DNA of 64,000 bases from G963674835 sp963674835 (GCA_963674835.2 CAXXKC010000001.1:1-64000); one strand, 5' to 3'. Counted from the first letter of the stretch, positions 16,999 to 25,962 are shown. Program-made: numbers and translations. Notes: generated by a model not told the origin, from the letters alone.

Positions 16999-17910
16999 TC
17001 ATTTCGGTTGAAGAGCGCGAGGAGGTGATTCGAGAGGAGTGGGAGGCGGGCGAGTCAAGGAGACACAAGGGTCTACCGCTAAGTCGATGTCGCATTGTGG
17101 ATTCGCCTGTTGGAACTTCTTCTTGCCTTCAGCCGTGACCTGTGTGTTCTTCACGAGCACCAAATTCAGCTTGGGCAGCCCTATGAGGTGGTTGAGGCCT
17201 GCATCGGTTACCCTGGTGCCTGTCAGCATGAGCATCATGAGCTCGGTCATCCCTCGCAGATGCGCCAGCCCGGCATCCGTTATCTGGGTGCGGTCGAGTC
17301 TGAGCACGCGGAGCTTGGTCAACCCTTTGAGATGCTCCACCCACGCATCCGTCACCTGGGTGTTCTCCAGACGCAACACGACGAGGTTCCGCATGTCCTT
17401 AAGGCATTCCAGTCCTGCGTCCGTCACTTTCGTGCCTTCCAAATCGAGCCGTCCAAGTTGGGTTAGCTTACCAACATGTTGCAGTCCTGCATCGGTCACC
17501 TGGGTGTCGCCCAGCCCAAGCGTCCCGAGGTTAGTCAACCCGCTGAGCTGCTCCAGTCCGGCGTCGGTCACGTTAGAGTGGTCCAGCCGCAGGACTCTCA
17601 TGGAGGTCAATGCTCGTAGATGTTCGAAGGTCGCGTCCGTTATCTCGCCGTTGATCTCGACTGAAGCGAAACTCTGAAGAGAGTCGTCCGAGAGCAACCC
17701 TTGCAGCCAGCCCAGCCCTGGTACAGGACGCGGGTCTCCTACGCTCCCTCCCGACTTGATAATCGCCTCTACCACTTCCCGTTGTCGCCTTGCGTGATTC
17801 AGCTTCACCGCGAGCCAACTGCATGGGATCGACACAAGCACCACGGCCACGAGGAGCGTTCGCAGGCGGTATTGGTACCATCGGCGGCGTTTCCGTTTGG
17901 GGTCGGTCAT
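16999..17910 (-). CDS. Membrane-anchored leucine-rich-repeat protein
   Basis: The 303-residue protein starts at the ATG at 17910 (MTDPKRKRRRWYQYRLRTLL); a longer frame from 17973 adds only 21 residues. A basic N-terminus and one transmembrane helix (LLVAVVLVSIPCSWLAV) carry the RLRTLL motif common in planctomycete membrane proteins. About seven 24-residue leucine-rich repeats follow, of the pattern L..L..L.L..T.VTDAGL..L. The tail is proline-rich. The repeats likely form a curved binding surface on the outer side of the membrane. The partner is unknown. It is convergent with the sialidase remnant and divergent from the oxidoreductase at 18265. Confidence 0.82.
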   Translation of the reverse strand: MTDPKRKRRRWYQYRLRTLLVAVVLVSIPCSWLAVKLNHARRQREVVEAIIKSGGSVGDPRPVPGLGWLQGLLSDDSLQSFASVEINGEITDATFEHLRALTSMRVLRLDHSNVTDAGLEQLSGLTNLGTLGLGDTQVTDAGLQHVGKLTQLGRLDLEGTKVTDAGLECLKDMRNLVVLRLENTQVTDAWVEHLKGLTKLRVLRLDRTQITDAGLAHLRGMTELMMLMLTGTRVTDAGLNHLIGLPKLNLVLVKNTQVTAEGKKKFQQANPQCDIDLAVDPCVSLTRPPPTPLESPPRALQPK

Positions 17911-18264
17911 ACGTTGAGCATAGCGAAGTCGCTCAGGGGCGCGAAGTCTGGGGGTTGGGACGAGAAAACCCACTGCCCACCCGGTCCCCCCCGCCGCGGT
18001 TTTCCGGATCGCGACATCGCTCGGGAGTTCAGCGCCAGTCGTGCGGGGTGGGGGCTGTGGTAAGATGGTGGAACGCCTGGGCCTGGAGTGGTTGCCGGTT
18101 CATTTGGAATGAGAAAGATCGGTTGCGACGGACCGGGATTGCACATGGTGAGTGTCGCTTGCCGCTGGTGCGGATACAATGTACCCATCAACGTGATACA
18201 GCCTCTCTCGTACGGTCGTTCCGTGACCGGCGGCCCTGGCCTCGCTTCTTGGTAGGACTTCGAC
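17911..18264. other. Divergent intergenic region
   Basis: About 350 bases between two divergent genes; it must hold both promoters. I see no clear -35/-10 pair or operator. A short C7 run occurs near 17983. Confidence 0.45.
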
Positions 18265-19320
18265 ATGAGTAAGGTTCGTTGGGGTTTGCTTTCCACGGCA
18301 AGCATCAATGGGGCGATGATTCCGGCGATCCGCGCATCGCAGCGTGGCGAACTGATCGCCGTGGCGAGCCGTGAACGCGGTCGGTCTCTTGCCTACGCCC
18401 AGGAATGGGACATCTCTCAGGCGTTTGGGGGCTACCAGGAAATGCTCGACTCCGGTACGGTGGATGCCGTCTATGTTAGCGTGCCGAATCACCTGCACGC
18501 CGAGTGGAGTATCAAAGCCATGCAAGCGGGGCTGCATGTGCTCTGCGAAAAGCCCTTCGCGGTATCCGTCGCAGAGGTAGACGCGATGGTGACCGCCAGC
18601 CGAGCGACCGGGCGAGTGCTTGCCGAGGCGCTGATGTACCGACATCATCCGCAAACCAAGATCGCCGGTCATTGGGCGCACTCGGGCAAGCTGGGCGAAG
18701 TGACGCTGGTGCGAGGGGCGTTCGATTTTCATCTGAGCGAACCCGAGCGAGGTCCGAACAACTTCAATGTGCGCTGTACTCCCGAACAGGGAGGTGGTTG
18801 TCTGTGGGACGTAGGCGTCTACCCTTTGAGCTTCGCGCAGTTCGTCCTGGGCGGTCCACCGGCGTGGGTGTTTGGCAGTCGATGGCTGGGCGACACGGGG
18901 GTAGATGAAGTCTTTGCCGGACAGATGGGCTACGCTGCTCGGACCGCTGGTCGCTCCGAGGAGCACGATGGGCCAGTCGCCCAGATTTCATCCTCATTTC
19001 GGACGCCCCTGCACACGTTTATGGAGATTATCGGCACCGAGGGAAGGCTGTACCTGAATCGACCCTTCTTCGAGATGGACGAGCAGCGCACGATGATCTT
19101 CTATCCGCGGGACGGCGATGCGGAGGAGATCCCCGTGCCGGAGAAGGAGTTGTATCTCGGTGAAGTCGAGGACATGCACGCGGCGATTCTCGACGGCGAG
19201 CCCAACTATGTTACGCTGGAGGAGACGCGGGATCATGTCAGGACTGTGCTGGCTCTGCATCGGTCCGCCAGAGTCGGAAGCCCCGTCGAACTTGAGAGCT
19301 TCATGCCGATGAACGAGTAG
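18265..19320 (+). CDS. Cytoplasmic Gfo/Idh/MocA family oxidoreductase, xylose-dehydrogenase-like
   Basis: The 351-residue protein has an N-terminal Rossmann fold (KVRWGLLSTASINGAMIPAI), a second-strand region VAVASRERGR and the family motif LHVLCEKPFAV around residue 95. The active-site region GGGCLWDVGVYPLSFAQ follows. The Gly-Gly-x-x-x-D-x-G-x-Y pattern is typical of the D-xylose/glucose-fructose oxidoreductase branch. No signal peptide is present, unlike the Tat-exported relative at 3537. It would oxidise a sugar or sugar derivative with NAD(P). AGGA stands about 8 bases before the ATG. It stands alone on the plus strand among minus-strand genes. Confidence 0.9.
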   Translation: MSKVRWGLLSTASINGAMIPAIRASQRGELIAVASRERGRSLAYAQEWDISQAFGGYQEMLDSGTVDAVYVSVPNHLHAEWSIKAMQAGLHVLCEKPFAVSVAEVDAMVTASRATGRVLAEALMYRHHPQTKIAGHWAHSGKLGEVTLVRGAFDFHLSEPERGPNNFNVRCTPEQGGGCLWDVGVYPLSFAQFVLGGPPAWVFGSRWLGDTGVDEVFAGQMGYAARTAGRSEEHDGPVAQISSSFRTPLHTFMEIIGTEGRLYLNRPFFEMDEQRTMIFYPRDGDAEEIPVPEKELYLGEVEDMHAAILDGEPNYVTLEETRDHVRTVLALHRSARVGSPVELESFMPMNE

Positions 19321-19365
19321 GGCCTGCGAATCGGTGTAGGCGGCCAACGCTGCGGAAGGCATCGG

Positions 19366-19400
19366 TGGTGGGGCTCGCTGCGCTCGGCGCACCTTACAGG
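19366..19400. repeat. Palindromic WAERSEPH-type repeat, copy 2
   Basis: TGGTGGGG, CTCGCTGCGCTCGGCGCA and CCTTACAGG form a slightly diverged copy of the element at 16685. It lies between the convergent ends of the oxidoreductase and threonine aldolase genes. Confidence 0.7.
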
Positions 19401-19406
19401 GCTGCG

Positions 19407-20522
19407 TTAGGGGGATGGAAAGGACTGCCGACCGCTTTTGAGGAGGTGGAGGGCGCGGGTGACGGCGTGGTGGTCGACGTCGAGGTGGGTAACGGCGCGG
19501 AGGGTTTGGGGGCCGGTGGGGAGCATGAGGAGGCCTTGCTGGCCCAGCACGGCCGAGAGCTGGGCGGCGGTGCCCCAGGCAGGATCGACGTTGAAGAAGA
19601 CCATGTTGGTGTCCACCTGGTCGGGATCGAGTTGGAGTTGAGGGATCTTCCGGATGCCCTCGGCCAGACGTTGGGCGTTGGCATGGTCTTCGGCGAGACG
19701 GTTGACGTGGTGGTCCAGCGCGTAGAGAGCCGCGGCGGCCAGAACGCCTGCCTGGCGCATGCCGCCGCCGAGGACCTTGCGCTTGCGGAGCGCTTCGCGC
19801 ATGAGGTCGCTTGGCCCGGCCAGTGCTGAACCGACCGGCGCTCCGAGTGCTTTGCTGAAGCAGATGGTCACGGTGTCGAAGTGTTGCGCCCAACGCGAGG
19901 CGTCGATGCCTGTGGCGACGACGGCGTTGAGCAGCCGCGCCCCGTCCAGATGCGTCTTCAGGCCGTGAGTGTGAGCCCAGTGGCAGATAGCCTCGACGTT
20001 GGCGTAGGGCTGGATGCGTCCGCCGCCGCGATTGTGGGTGTTTTCGAGCGCGACGAGGCGCGTGCGGACGGCGTGCACGTCGTCGGGGCGGATGAGACCC
20101 TCGAGCTGTTCCGGGGCAAGGATGCCATGGCGGCCGGTCACGGGTCGCACGGCGACGCCGGAGATCTGCGCGTAGCCGCCCTGCTCGTAGAAGTAGATGT
20201 GGCAGCCTGATTCGCAAATCAGCTCGTCGCCGGGGCGGCAGTGGAGGCCGACGCCGATGAGGTTGGCCATGGTGCCGGAGGGGACAAAGAGGGCCGCCTG
20301 CTTGCCGAGCAGTTCGGCGACGCGTTGTTGGAGTCGCTGGACGGTCGGGTCGTCGCCCAGCACGTCGTCGCCGACGTCGGCCTCGGCCATCGCCGCTCGC
20401 ATGCCGGGCGTGGGACGCGTGACCGTGTCGCTACGGAAGTCGAGGATTGGGGTGTGTGGGTTCGTTAGGTGGTCCTTTGTACGAAATGCCGGATGGTGAG
20501 TTCCTCTGCGCCCGGCCCACAT
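19407..20522 (-). CDS. Low-specificity L-threonine aldolase
   Basis: The 371-residue PLP enzyme cleaves L-threonine or allo-threonine to glycine and acetaldehyde. Family signatures are LDFRSDTVTRPTPGMRAAMA, the VGDDVLGDDPTV loop, LFVPSGTMANLIGV, the ENTHN(R)GGG segment, LKTHLDGARLLNA and the lysine region TICFSKALGAPVGS that binds PLP. The start is an ATG at 20522 whose A overlaps the last base of the upstream stop (TAATG), so translation is probably coupled to the gene before it; this adds about 25 residues before the usual start of the fold. A much longer open frame reaching 21392 is antisense-type noise over that gene. It is cytoplasmic. Confidence 0.92.
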   Translation of the reverse strand: MWAGRRGTHHPAFRTKDHLTNPHTPILDFRSDTVTRPTPGMRAAMAEADVGDDVLGDDPTVQRLQQRVAELLGKQAALFVPSGTMANLIGVGLHCRPGDELICESGCHIYFYEQGGYAQISGVAVRPVTGRHGILAPEQLEGLIRPDDVHAVRTRLVALENTHNRGGGRIQPYANVEAICHWAHTHGLKTHLDGARLLNAVVATGIDASRWAQHFDTVTICFSKALGAPVGSALAGPSDLMREALRKRKVLGGGMRQAGVLAAAALYALDHHVNRLAEDHANAQRLAEGIRKIPQLQLDPDQVDTNMVFFNVDPAWGTAAQLSAVLGQQGLLMLPTGPQTLRAVTHLDVDHHAVTRALHLLKSGRQSFPSP

Positions 20523-22243
20523 TACGATTTGGGTTGCTTGGCGGCTGGTTGGACGCAGAGGGTTTGCGTTTTGTCGGGTTTGAGGGTGATGGGAAGGCCG
20601 TCGATGAGGTCTTTGCCGGAGACGGTCTTTGGCTGGGAGCCGTCCACGGTGACGGTGTACTTGTGGTCGGGTTGGGCGACGAACCAGGTGGGCATTTCGT
20701 TGACTCGGGCCCAATCGAGGGTGCCGGTTGGATAGGCGCAGCGGGGCCGGTCGAAGCAAAGCTTGCCCTGGTAGGGTTTGTCGGACTCGATGGTGAGCAC
20801 TAGGCGATCGCCTGAGGGCATTGCACCGACGCAGACGCCGTCCTGGAACGGGAGGTTGCGCACGCCGCGGGAGCAGACCATCATGTGGGTGCACAGGCAT
20901 CGGCCGGCACCGCCGTCGTTGTGCGCGTTGCGGTAGGGACCGTACTTGTTGTTGTCGTTGCGGCGCTGATTGTCGCGCAGGATCGCCCAGTCGAGCCAAT
21001 CGAACACCTGCTGATCGAAGATGCCCAATCGGTTGGTGAGGATGACCATGCTTTCGTGGGAATCGTCCCAGCAGTTGCGGTTGGTCACCTTGGGCCAAAG
21101 CTCGGCCTGCTTGCACTGCTCGTAGTTGGGGTAGTTGTCGAGGAGCCAATGGATGGGCTTCTCGAGGGCCTTGAGGTAGCGGTCGCTGCCGGTGGCTCGA
21201 TCGTAGTTTTCGTAGGCGAAGAAGACGTATCCCCAGGTATGGGGCGGCGCCTGCCATACGGTCTTGCCGTCGATCTGTTTGGGTTCGCAGAGGAGTCCGG
21301 TTTCCGGACGCGCGCTGGCTTGGAGGACGTGGTCGAGGAGCTTTGTGAGCGGCTTGCGGTAGGCCGTCGCGCGCTTGGTCTTGAGTTGGCACTCGACGGC
21401 GAACAGCTCGGTGAGGCCGGGAATCGTTTCGCAGCCATGGTCGACGAATCGGCGCTGGGCCGTTTTGAGCACTTCCGAATCGGGGTCAAGCAGCAGGGCG
21501 TCGCCGATCCGCTCGGCGGCCTTGAGATAACGCCGGTTGCCCGACATGATGTACATGCGGGCCAACGACTGGGCCATGTTGCCGAGCGCTTCGGTGTTGC
21601 CGTGGCACTGTTTCATGAGGCCGCCACGCTGGTGGGCGACGACGATCATGGCATCGGTGAGGCGGCACATCTCGTCGTACCAGGCGTTGTCGGTGCCGAG
21701 GTTCTCGACGATTCGGATGAGTCCGTCGCGGAGCCATTCGGAGAGAGCGAGGTAGGTGGCCTCGCTCTCGACCTTGCCGGTATCGAAGTAGTAGAGACCA
21801 GGCAGGCCGTTGGGAAGCGTGCAGAGTTTTTGGGAGGCCAGCAGCGTCTCGTGGAGCGGGCCGCCGGGCTCGTTGCACTCGGGGGCCACGTAGCGGGCCA
21901 TGAGCACGAGCGACGAATACGAGTCGGCGGCGACGTCGTGGTAGTCCCAGCGAGGGCGATTCTTGTTGCGGATCCAGTAGGTCAGATGCGTCTTGGCGTC
22001 GTAGTTCTTGTCGAGCCAGCCTTGGAGGAGACGCCGAGCGTTGGTGGCGCAGTCGGCGTAGATCTTCCCTCGTTTCAGGCATTCTTTGCGGACGGCGTCG
22101 GGGATGGCCTTGTCGCCAGCGTCGCCGGGGTTGTCGGCCGACCAGACTCGCGAGGGCGCGAGCAGCGCGACCGACGCCAGGACTGACAGAATGCTAAGAA
22201 GTCGGATGAGAGCGGAGACGGATCGTTGCATGGTCGGGCTCAT
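20522..22243 (-). CDS. Secreted alpha/alpha-toroid protein, glycoside-hydrolase- or lyase-like, function unknown
   Basis: The 573-residue product starts with a signal peptide (ALIRLLSILSVLASVALLAP, cleavage near VWSA). Helical repeats of an alpha/alpha barrel follow, with ARRLLQGWLDKNYDAKTHL, HHDVAADSYSS-like DYHDVAADSYSS, the GNTEALGNMAQSLARMY helix and NCWDDSHESMVILTNR. A beta C-terminal part (about residues 480-570) ends the chain. This architecture occurs in GH88/GH105/GH127-like enzymes and polysaccharide lyases, but I cannot assign a family or active site. The stop overlaps the threonine aldolase start by one base. ATGs at 22243 and 22231 are both possible starts and neither has a clear ribosome site. 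Confidence 0.75.
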   Translation of the reverse strand: MSPTMQRSVSALIRLLSILSVLASVALLAPSRVWSADNPGDAGDKAIPDAVRKECLKRGKIYADCATNARRLLQGWLDKNYDAKTHLTYWIRNKNRPRWDYHDVAADSYSSLVLMARYVAPECNEPGGPLHETLLASQKLCTLPNGLPGLYYFDTGKVESEATYLALSEWLRDGLIRIVENLGTDNAWYDEMCRLTDAMIVVAHQRGGLMKQCHGNTEALGNMAQSLARMYIMSGNRRYLKAAERIGDALLLDPDSEVLKTAQRRFVDHGCETIPGLTELFAVECQLKTKRATAYRKPLTKLLDHVLQASARPETGLLCEPKQIDGKTVWQAPPHTWGYVFFAYENYDRATGSDRYLKALEKPIHWLLDNYPNYEQCKQAELWPKVTNRNCWDDSHESMVILTNRLGIFDQQVFDWLDWAILRDNQRRNDNNKYGPYRNAHNDGGAGRCLCTHMMVCSRGVRNLPFQDGVCVGAMPSGDRLVLTIESDKPYQGKLCFDRPRCAYPTGTLDWARVNEMPTWFVAQPDHKYTVTVDGSQPKTVSGKDLIDGLPITLKPDKTQTLCVQPAAKQPKS

Positions 22244-22318
22244 TCTGGTTGCGGAAGCGTATGGGATGGTGCTTCGATGGTAAGGATGTTTGGTGTGAGA
22301 TGGAAGGGGATGGGTTTT

Positions 22319-22343
22319 CACAGCCGGGGGCGGCTGTGCTACA
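22319..22343. repeat. CACAGCC hairpin repeat, copy 1
   Basis: CACAGCC and GGCTGTG arms surround a GGGGGC centre, followed by CTACA. Read on the minus strand, its TGTAG supplies the TAG stop codon of the gene ending at 22339. Identical 25-base copies are at 39942-39966 and 44725-44749. Confidence 0.8.
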
Positions 22344-24216
22344 GCGGGTTCTTGGATTTGGGGGGTTCGGCGATGAAGGACCACGTGGGGCTCCAGTCGC
22401 TCCAGGCGCCGCGTTTGTCGTAGGCGCGCACGTGCCAGTAGTAGCGTTTGCCGGGGATGAGCCAGCCCTGGGGGACCTGCCACTGGGGCTTGTCGGAAAA
22501 GGTCAGGCGCTCGAGGTTCTGTGCGACAGTGAAGGCCATGTCGGGATGGTCGCGGACCTCGACGTGGTAGTCGGCGATGGGGTCGCCGTCGGGGTCGGTG
22601 GCTGGACGCCAATGCAAGAGGGGCGCCAGCGAGGTGGTGGATGCGTCGGCCGGTGATTCGACGGCGCTGGGGGCGCTTGGCGGGATGTTCTCAGAGCTTT
22701 CCCGCCAGCGATGCGTGATCTTGACGTTGCGGGGGCCTTGCGTGTCGTCGCAATAGACGACCTTGTTGGCCCCGAGGCGAAGCGTGGGCAACGACGGGAT
22801 GGACATCTCGACGTCGGTCTCGAAGCGGAGGAAATCGAGCCCGATGGCGGACGGATCGTCGAAGGGGAGGAAATCGATCAAGATGTAGTATTCGTACCGG
22901 GCGTTCATCTGGCGCGTAGCGATGAAGTCGTCGATCGAGACATCGCACTCGCGCACGGCGCCGCTGCGGCCGTGCCAGATGTTGCGCCAGTTGCGGCCGT
23001 CGTAGGAAACGTGGACCTTTGGATCGGAGCCGCTACGCGGCTTGCAGACGAAGCGGGCCTGGATACGGCCGCCGACCATGCAGTAGGGACTGGCGACGCG
23101 GTAGACCAGCCCCGAGCCGCGGTGCCCCTTGGCGCCGTGGATGTAGGGGCGCTTCTTGTCGGTGGCGTAGAGGGCCACGTTGTAGTGTTCCTGCGCTGCG
23201 TCGAGCACGTAGGCCTGGGACAGGTCGGGCTGGTAGATGATCTTGCCGTTGGCGAACTGCGGCGGCGGGGTCGGCTTGTGACGCCAGTTGTCGTGGTACT
23301 TTCCGATGTTGTCCCAACGCCGCACGATGGACTCGCCCGGGCGGAGCGTGATGGCCATGGTGTGGCCCTGGGCGGCCTCGTAGGGCGTGCCGGTGTTGCC
23401 CTTGTAATGGGTATAGCAGCTGGCGCGCGAGGCGTCGTAGCGGGGATCGTCCGGCGAGGCGAAGCCTTGGTGGTGCGTGCGGGTGATCAGCTTGGGGTCG
23501 GCGATGGCCTCCGGTGTGCTGATGAGGCGGGTGTTGTCGCGGCTGAGATAGAAGGCCTTGCGGTCGGCGTCCATGATGTGCCAGGCGTCGTCGTAGAACA
23601 CTTCGCAGATCCAATGGGAGGATCCGAAGTTGATGACGCGCGACTTGAGCCCCAGATGGGACCAGATGGTCGTCATGCCGATGGCCATCGGACCGCAGCC
23701 GGTGTTCTGGTAGGAATTCAAGTGTTTGATCGGATCGTAGATATCGCCTTTCTTGACCCCGTGCTCGTAGTAAAGGTCGGGCGCGTTGAAGTGGTAGAAG
23801 TTGTCGCGGAAGAGTTCGTAGACCGCGAACGCCTTTTGGCGATCGGTCATCTCGGGCTTGATGATCTCGCCGACGAGGCTTTCGATCGAGTACCAGTCGT
23901 GGCGATCGTTGATCACGATGCGAGGGTTGACCACGTTTTGGCGGCCGACGTTCTCGATGGTCAACTCGACGTTGGGCTGGAAACCGGCCACCTTCATGAT
24001 GTGATTGCCGTCGAGATTGACGTATCGCGCCGTGTTGAAGCCGTCGAGGTTGCCGCCCAGGTCAATACGATACTCGGCGCGCTCGGAGTCGATCTGGCGG
24101 ACAGCTTCTTTGCAGGCAGGCTCGGGCTGCGCGGAAGAAGCGGCTTTGTCCTTGGGATAGGCAACGTGTGAACAGGCGAGAAGCACGAGACACGCCGAGG
24201 CAAAGCGGCACCACAT
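22339..24216 (-). CDS. Secreted transglutaminase-like protein with C-terminal fibronectin-III-like domain
   Basis: The 625-residue protein starts at the ATG at 24216 with GGAGG 7 bases upstream, a strong site. A signal peptide (FASACLVLLACSHVA) comes first. A transglutaminase/protease-like core lies near residues 145-215, with the cysteine in NTGCGPMAIGMTTIW, histidine in SSHWICEVFYDD and aspartate in WHIMDADRKAFYL, in the order Cys-His-Asp. A beta-rich middle region follows and a C-terminal domain of fibronectin-III type (PLLHWRPATDPDGD, YYWHVRAYDKRGAWSDWS). The family cross-links or hydrolyses amide bonds, and many bacterial members are cell-wall or peptide hydrolases; the target here is unknown. 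The stop codon lies inside a dispersed hairpin repeat. Confidence 0.82.
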   Translation of the reverse strand: MWCRFASACLVLLACSHVAYPKDKAASSAQPEPACKEAVRQIDSERAEYRIDLGGNLDGFNTARYVNLDGNHIMKVAGFQPNVELTIENVGRQNVVNPRIVINDRHDWYSIESLVGEIIKPEMTDRQKAFAVYELFRDNFYHFNAPDLYYEHGVKKGDIYDPIKHLNSYQNTGCGPMAIGMTTIWSHLGLKSRVINFGSSHWICEVFYDDAWHIMDADRKAFYLSRDNTRLISTPEAIADPKLITRTHHQGFASPDDPRYDASRASCYTHYKGNTGTPYEAAQGHTMAITLRPGESIVRRWDNIGKYHDNWRHKPTPPPQFANGKIIYQPDLSQAYVLDAAQEHYNVALYATDKKRPYIHGAKGHRGSGLVYRVASPYCMVGGRIQARFVCKPRSGSDPKVHVSYDGRNWRNIWHGRSGAVRECDVSIDDFIATRQMNARYEYYILIDFLPFDDPSAIGLDFLRFETDVEMSIPSLPTLRLGANKVVYCDDTQGPRNVKITHRWRESSENIPPSAPSAVESPADASTTSLAPLLHWRPATDPDGDPIADYHVEVRDHPDMAFTVAQNLERLTFSDKPQWQVPQGWLIPGKRYYWHVRAYDKRGAWSDWSPTWSFIAEPPKSKNPL

Positions 24217-24329
24217 TGGGAACCTCCACGCTGTGTTCCGGTAGGCGGGGAAGGGTGTATTGTACGTTGGACCGTGCGGGGGCTGCAAGGAAGGCGCGGG
24301 GGTGTGCGTGACCAGCGTTCTTGGCGGGC

Positions 24330-25664
24330 TTAAGTCGGGGCGGGGCGGGCGTTTGGCCAGACTTGGTGCCATTGGCCGTTTCTGTCCAGGGTATCCAGGG
24401 CTGCGACCGCTGTGGCGTTGGGCCGGTCCCAGCGGCGGCCGTAGCCTTTGAGCCGTTTCGTGCACAGTTTGCACTGGGATTCGGTCGGGCCACTGCCGAT
24501 CTGCCAGCCACGCTGGCGAAATGCTGGATAGCGGATCATGTCCTTGCGGAGCGACACAAAGTTCATTAGCCGGTCTGCAGCTTCGCGTTTCCTTTTGCCT
24601 CTCAAGGGGGCACGCCATTGGATGATCTTCTCCCACGCCGCCGAATAGCCCTTGTGCTTGAATACGTGCATCAGTTCATCCGCCCACGTTCTGCCTTCGG
24701 GCGATTCCTCGCCAAACACCTTACGCCGCGCGCGATGGACGTTCTCGCTTAGGTGGTAGAAGTCCAAGCCCAACCCATCCAATTCACCAAAGTGCAACTG
24801 CATCTGCTCACGAATCCACGTTGCCCCATCCACCAAGCCCACGCGCTGGTCGGCCTTCTGAAATCGCAGTCGGTCCGCTTCACGGCGCAGGAGCCTTCCG
24901 GTCACAATGTGATTGCCATGCGTGAAGGCCACATGCTGATGCTGGGCGCCCTCGCTATAAAAAAACGCGATCTTGAACTCCTTCCAAGGCAGGTCCGAGC
25001 CGCGCCTGCGCGGTGGCAAGGGCTTGCACTTCTTGCCGCTGCGACGACGCTTGGCTTTGACTTTATCGCGGCGTTTGATCTTCTCGGCGTCGGTGACGAT
25101 CGGCACCATCACGCCGTCGCAGCCCGTGTAAACACGGGTTTTCCCGATGGTTTCCCCCTCCTCCGCTACGGTGCAATCTTCCGCGTGCCACGTCACGGCG
25201 ATGGTATCGTCTTGCTGGGCTTTCAACACACGACGCCCGGCCGCTTCCACCACTTGACGCAACCGTTCGCCACTGAGCCGGACTTGAGCCGTGCGCTGCA
25301 GAGCCGCGGATGCCCTCACGAAGCTCATTGCCGACAAGTTCACGCGACAAGCCATCTCGACGACGCCGGGCGTGATCGTTGTCCTGCCGCGATCGAGAAC
25401 CTCATCCACCGGCGCGAGACTGCCAATCTGTGGCCCGTACCACCACCGGCGCACGATCTTGACCTCGCCATTGACGGTGAGAACTCGGTGAGACTGCCGG
25501 CCTTTATTGGCCAGTCGTCTGCCCGTCGTCGGATCGTGCGGAGGGGGGAAAAGCGGCTTCCGCCGCATCGACCCGCTTCTGCACCGCCGCCTCAAACACG
25601 CGGCGACGCATCTCTGCCGAGAGATCTCGCACCTGTTCCTCGCTGCCGGCGATCCACTCGCCAT
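24330..25664 (-). CDS. ISKra4-family transposase, main catalytic frame (frameshifted from the N-terminal frame)
   Basis: This frame encodes the catalytic part. Family marks are RRWWYGPQIGSLAPVDE near its start, the conserved WHAEDCTVAEEG region, FYSEGAQHQHVAFTHGNH, VDGATWIREQMQ, LDFYHLSENVHRARR and the C-terminal GSGPTESQCK...RLKGYGRRWDR. Its true start is unclear: codons above about 25550 only overlap the other frame and look non-coding. The N-terminal helix-rich part lies in the overlapping frame 25504-25767, so a full-length protein needs a +1 (or -2) shift, most simply at the T4C6 run (25543-25552 on the plus strand as G6A4). Either this is programmed slippage or the copy is dead. Confidence 0.85.
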   Translation of the reverse strand: MASGSPAARNRCEISRQRCVAACLRRRCRSGSMRRKPLFPPPHDPTTGRRLANKGRQSHRVLTVNGEVKIVRRWWYGPQIGSLAPVDEVLDRGRTTITPGVVEMACRVNLSAMSFVRASAALQRTAQVRLSGERLRQVVEAAGRRVLKAQQDDTIAVTWHAEDCTVAEEGETIGKTRVYTGCDGVMVPIVTDAEKIKRRDKVKAKRRRSGKKCKPLPPRRRGSDLPWKEFKIAFFYSEGAQHQHVAFTHGNHIVTGRLLRREADRLRFQKADQRVGLVDGATWIREQMQLHFGELDGLGLDFYHLSENVHRARRKVFGEESPEGRTWADELMHVFKHKGYSAAWEKIIQWRAPLRGKRKREAADRLMNFVSLRKDMIRYPAFRQRGWQIGSGPTESQCKLCTKRLKGYGRRWDRPNATAVAALDTLDRNGQWHQVWPNARPAPT

Positions 25665-25767
25665 CCGCGGCGCCGTTGACCGCGTCCATGACCTCCTTGA
25701 GGTATTGCTCCATCTCCTGCTTCATCGAATCGGCGAACTCCTGCGGCGAGACTCGCGGCGTTTCCAT
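25504..25767 (-). CDS. ISKra4-family transposase, N-terminal frame
   Basis: The 87-residue frame starts METPRVSPQEFADSMKQEM and is largely helical with acidic heptads, as expected for the N-terminus of ISKra4 transposases. It ends AAFPPSARSDDGQTTGQ just where the second frame becomes coding (RRLANKGRQSHRV). GAG upstream of the ATG is a weak ribosome site. By itself the peptide lacks the catalytic domain and could act as a regulator if made alone; that is inference. Confidence 0.7.
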   Translation of the reverse strand: METPRVSPQEFADSMKQEMEQYLKEVMDAVNGAADGEWIAGSEEQVRDLSAEMRRRVFEAAVQKRVDAAEAAFPPSARSDDGQTTGQ

Positions 25768-25962
25768 CTCGTGCTCCTTGCGTGCGTGAACGTGGTCGCA
25801 ATCCCATACGCAAGCAGTCTACCCAAACCCCGCAGATCGCGCCAGTGGAAATTGTCACGCACGCGGGGGTTGTGTCGTGGGAGCATGTTGCCGCTGGCAC
25901 ACGCCAGAGCCGACTGCCAAAGCCTTCTGGGTTATGCCGCGCGATCGCAAGGCGAAGGTCGT

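Larger units (their letters stand above)
24305..25861 (-). mobile_element. ISKra4-family insertion sequence, about 1557 bp
   Basis: The termini TGCGTGACC (24305) and the complement of TGCGTGACA (25853-25861) are inverted, with further matching bases such as TGGCG about 20 bases inside. The flanks repeat CGCGGGGG directly at 24295-24302 and 25862-25869; counting the two following bases gives 9 of 10 identical (TG against TT). The interior encodes an ISKra4-type transposase in two overlapping frames. Exact end positions could be off by one or two bases because the target duplication is G-rich. Confidence 0.78.

Noticed and set aside
20523..21392. Upstream extension of the threonine aldolase frame to 661 codons
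   Set aside because: The extra part is low-complexity antisense-frame sequence over the toroid protein; the TAATG junction gives a better start.
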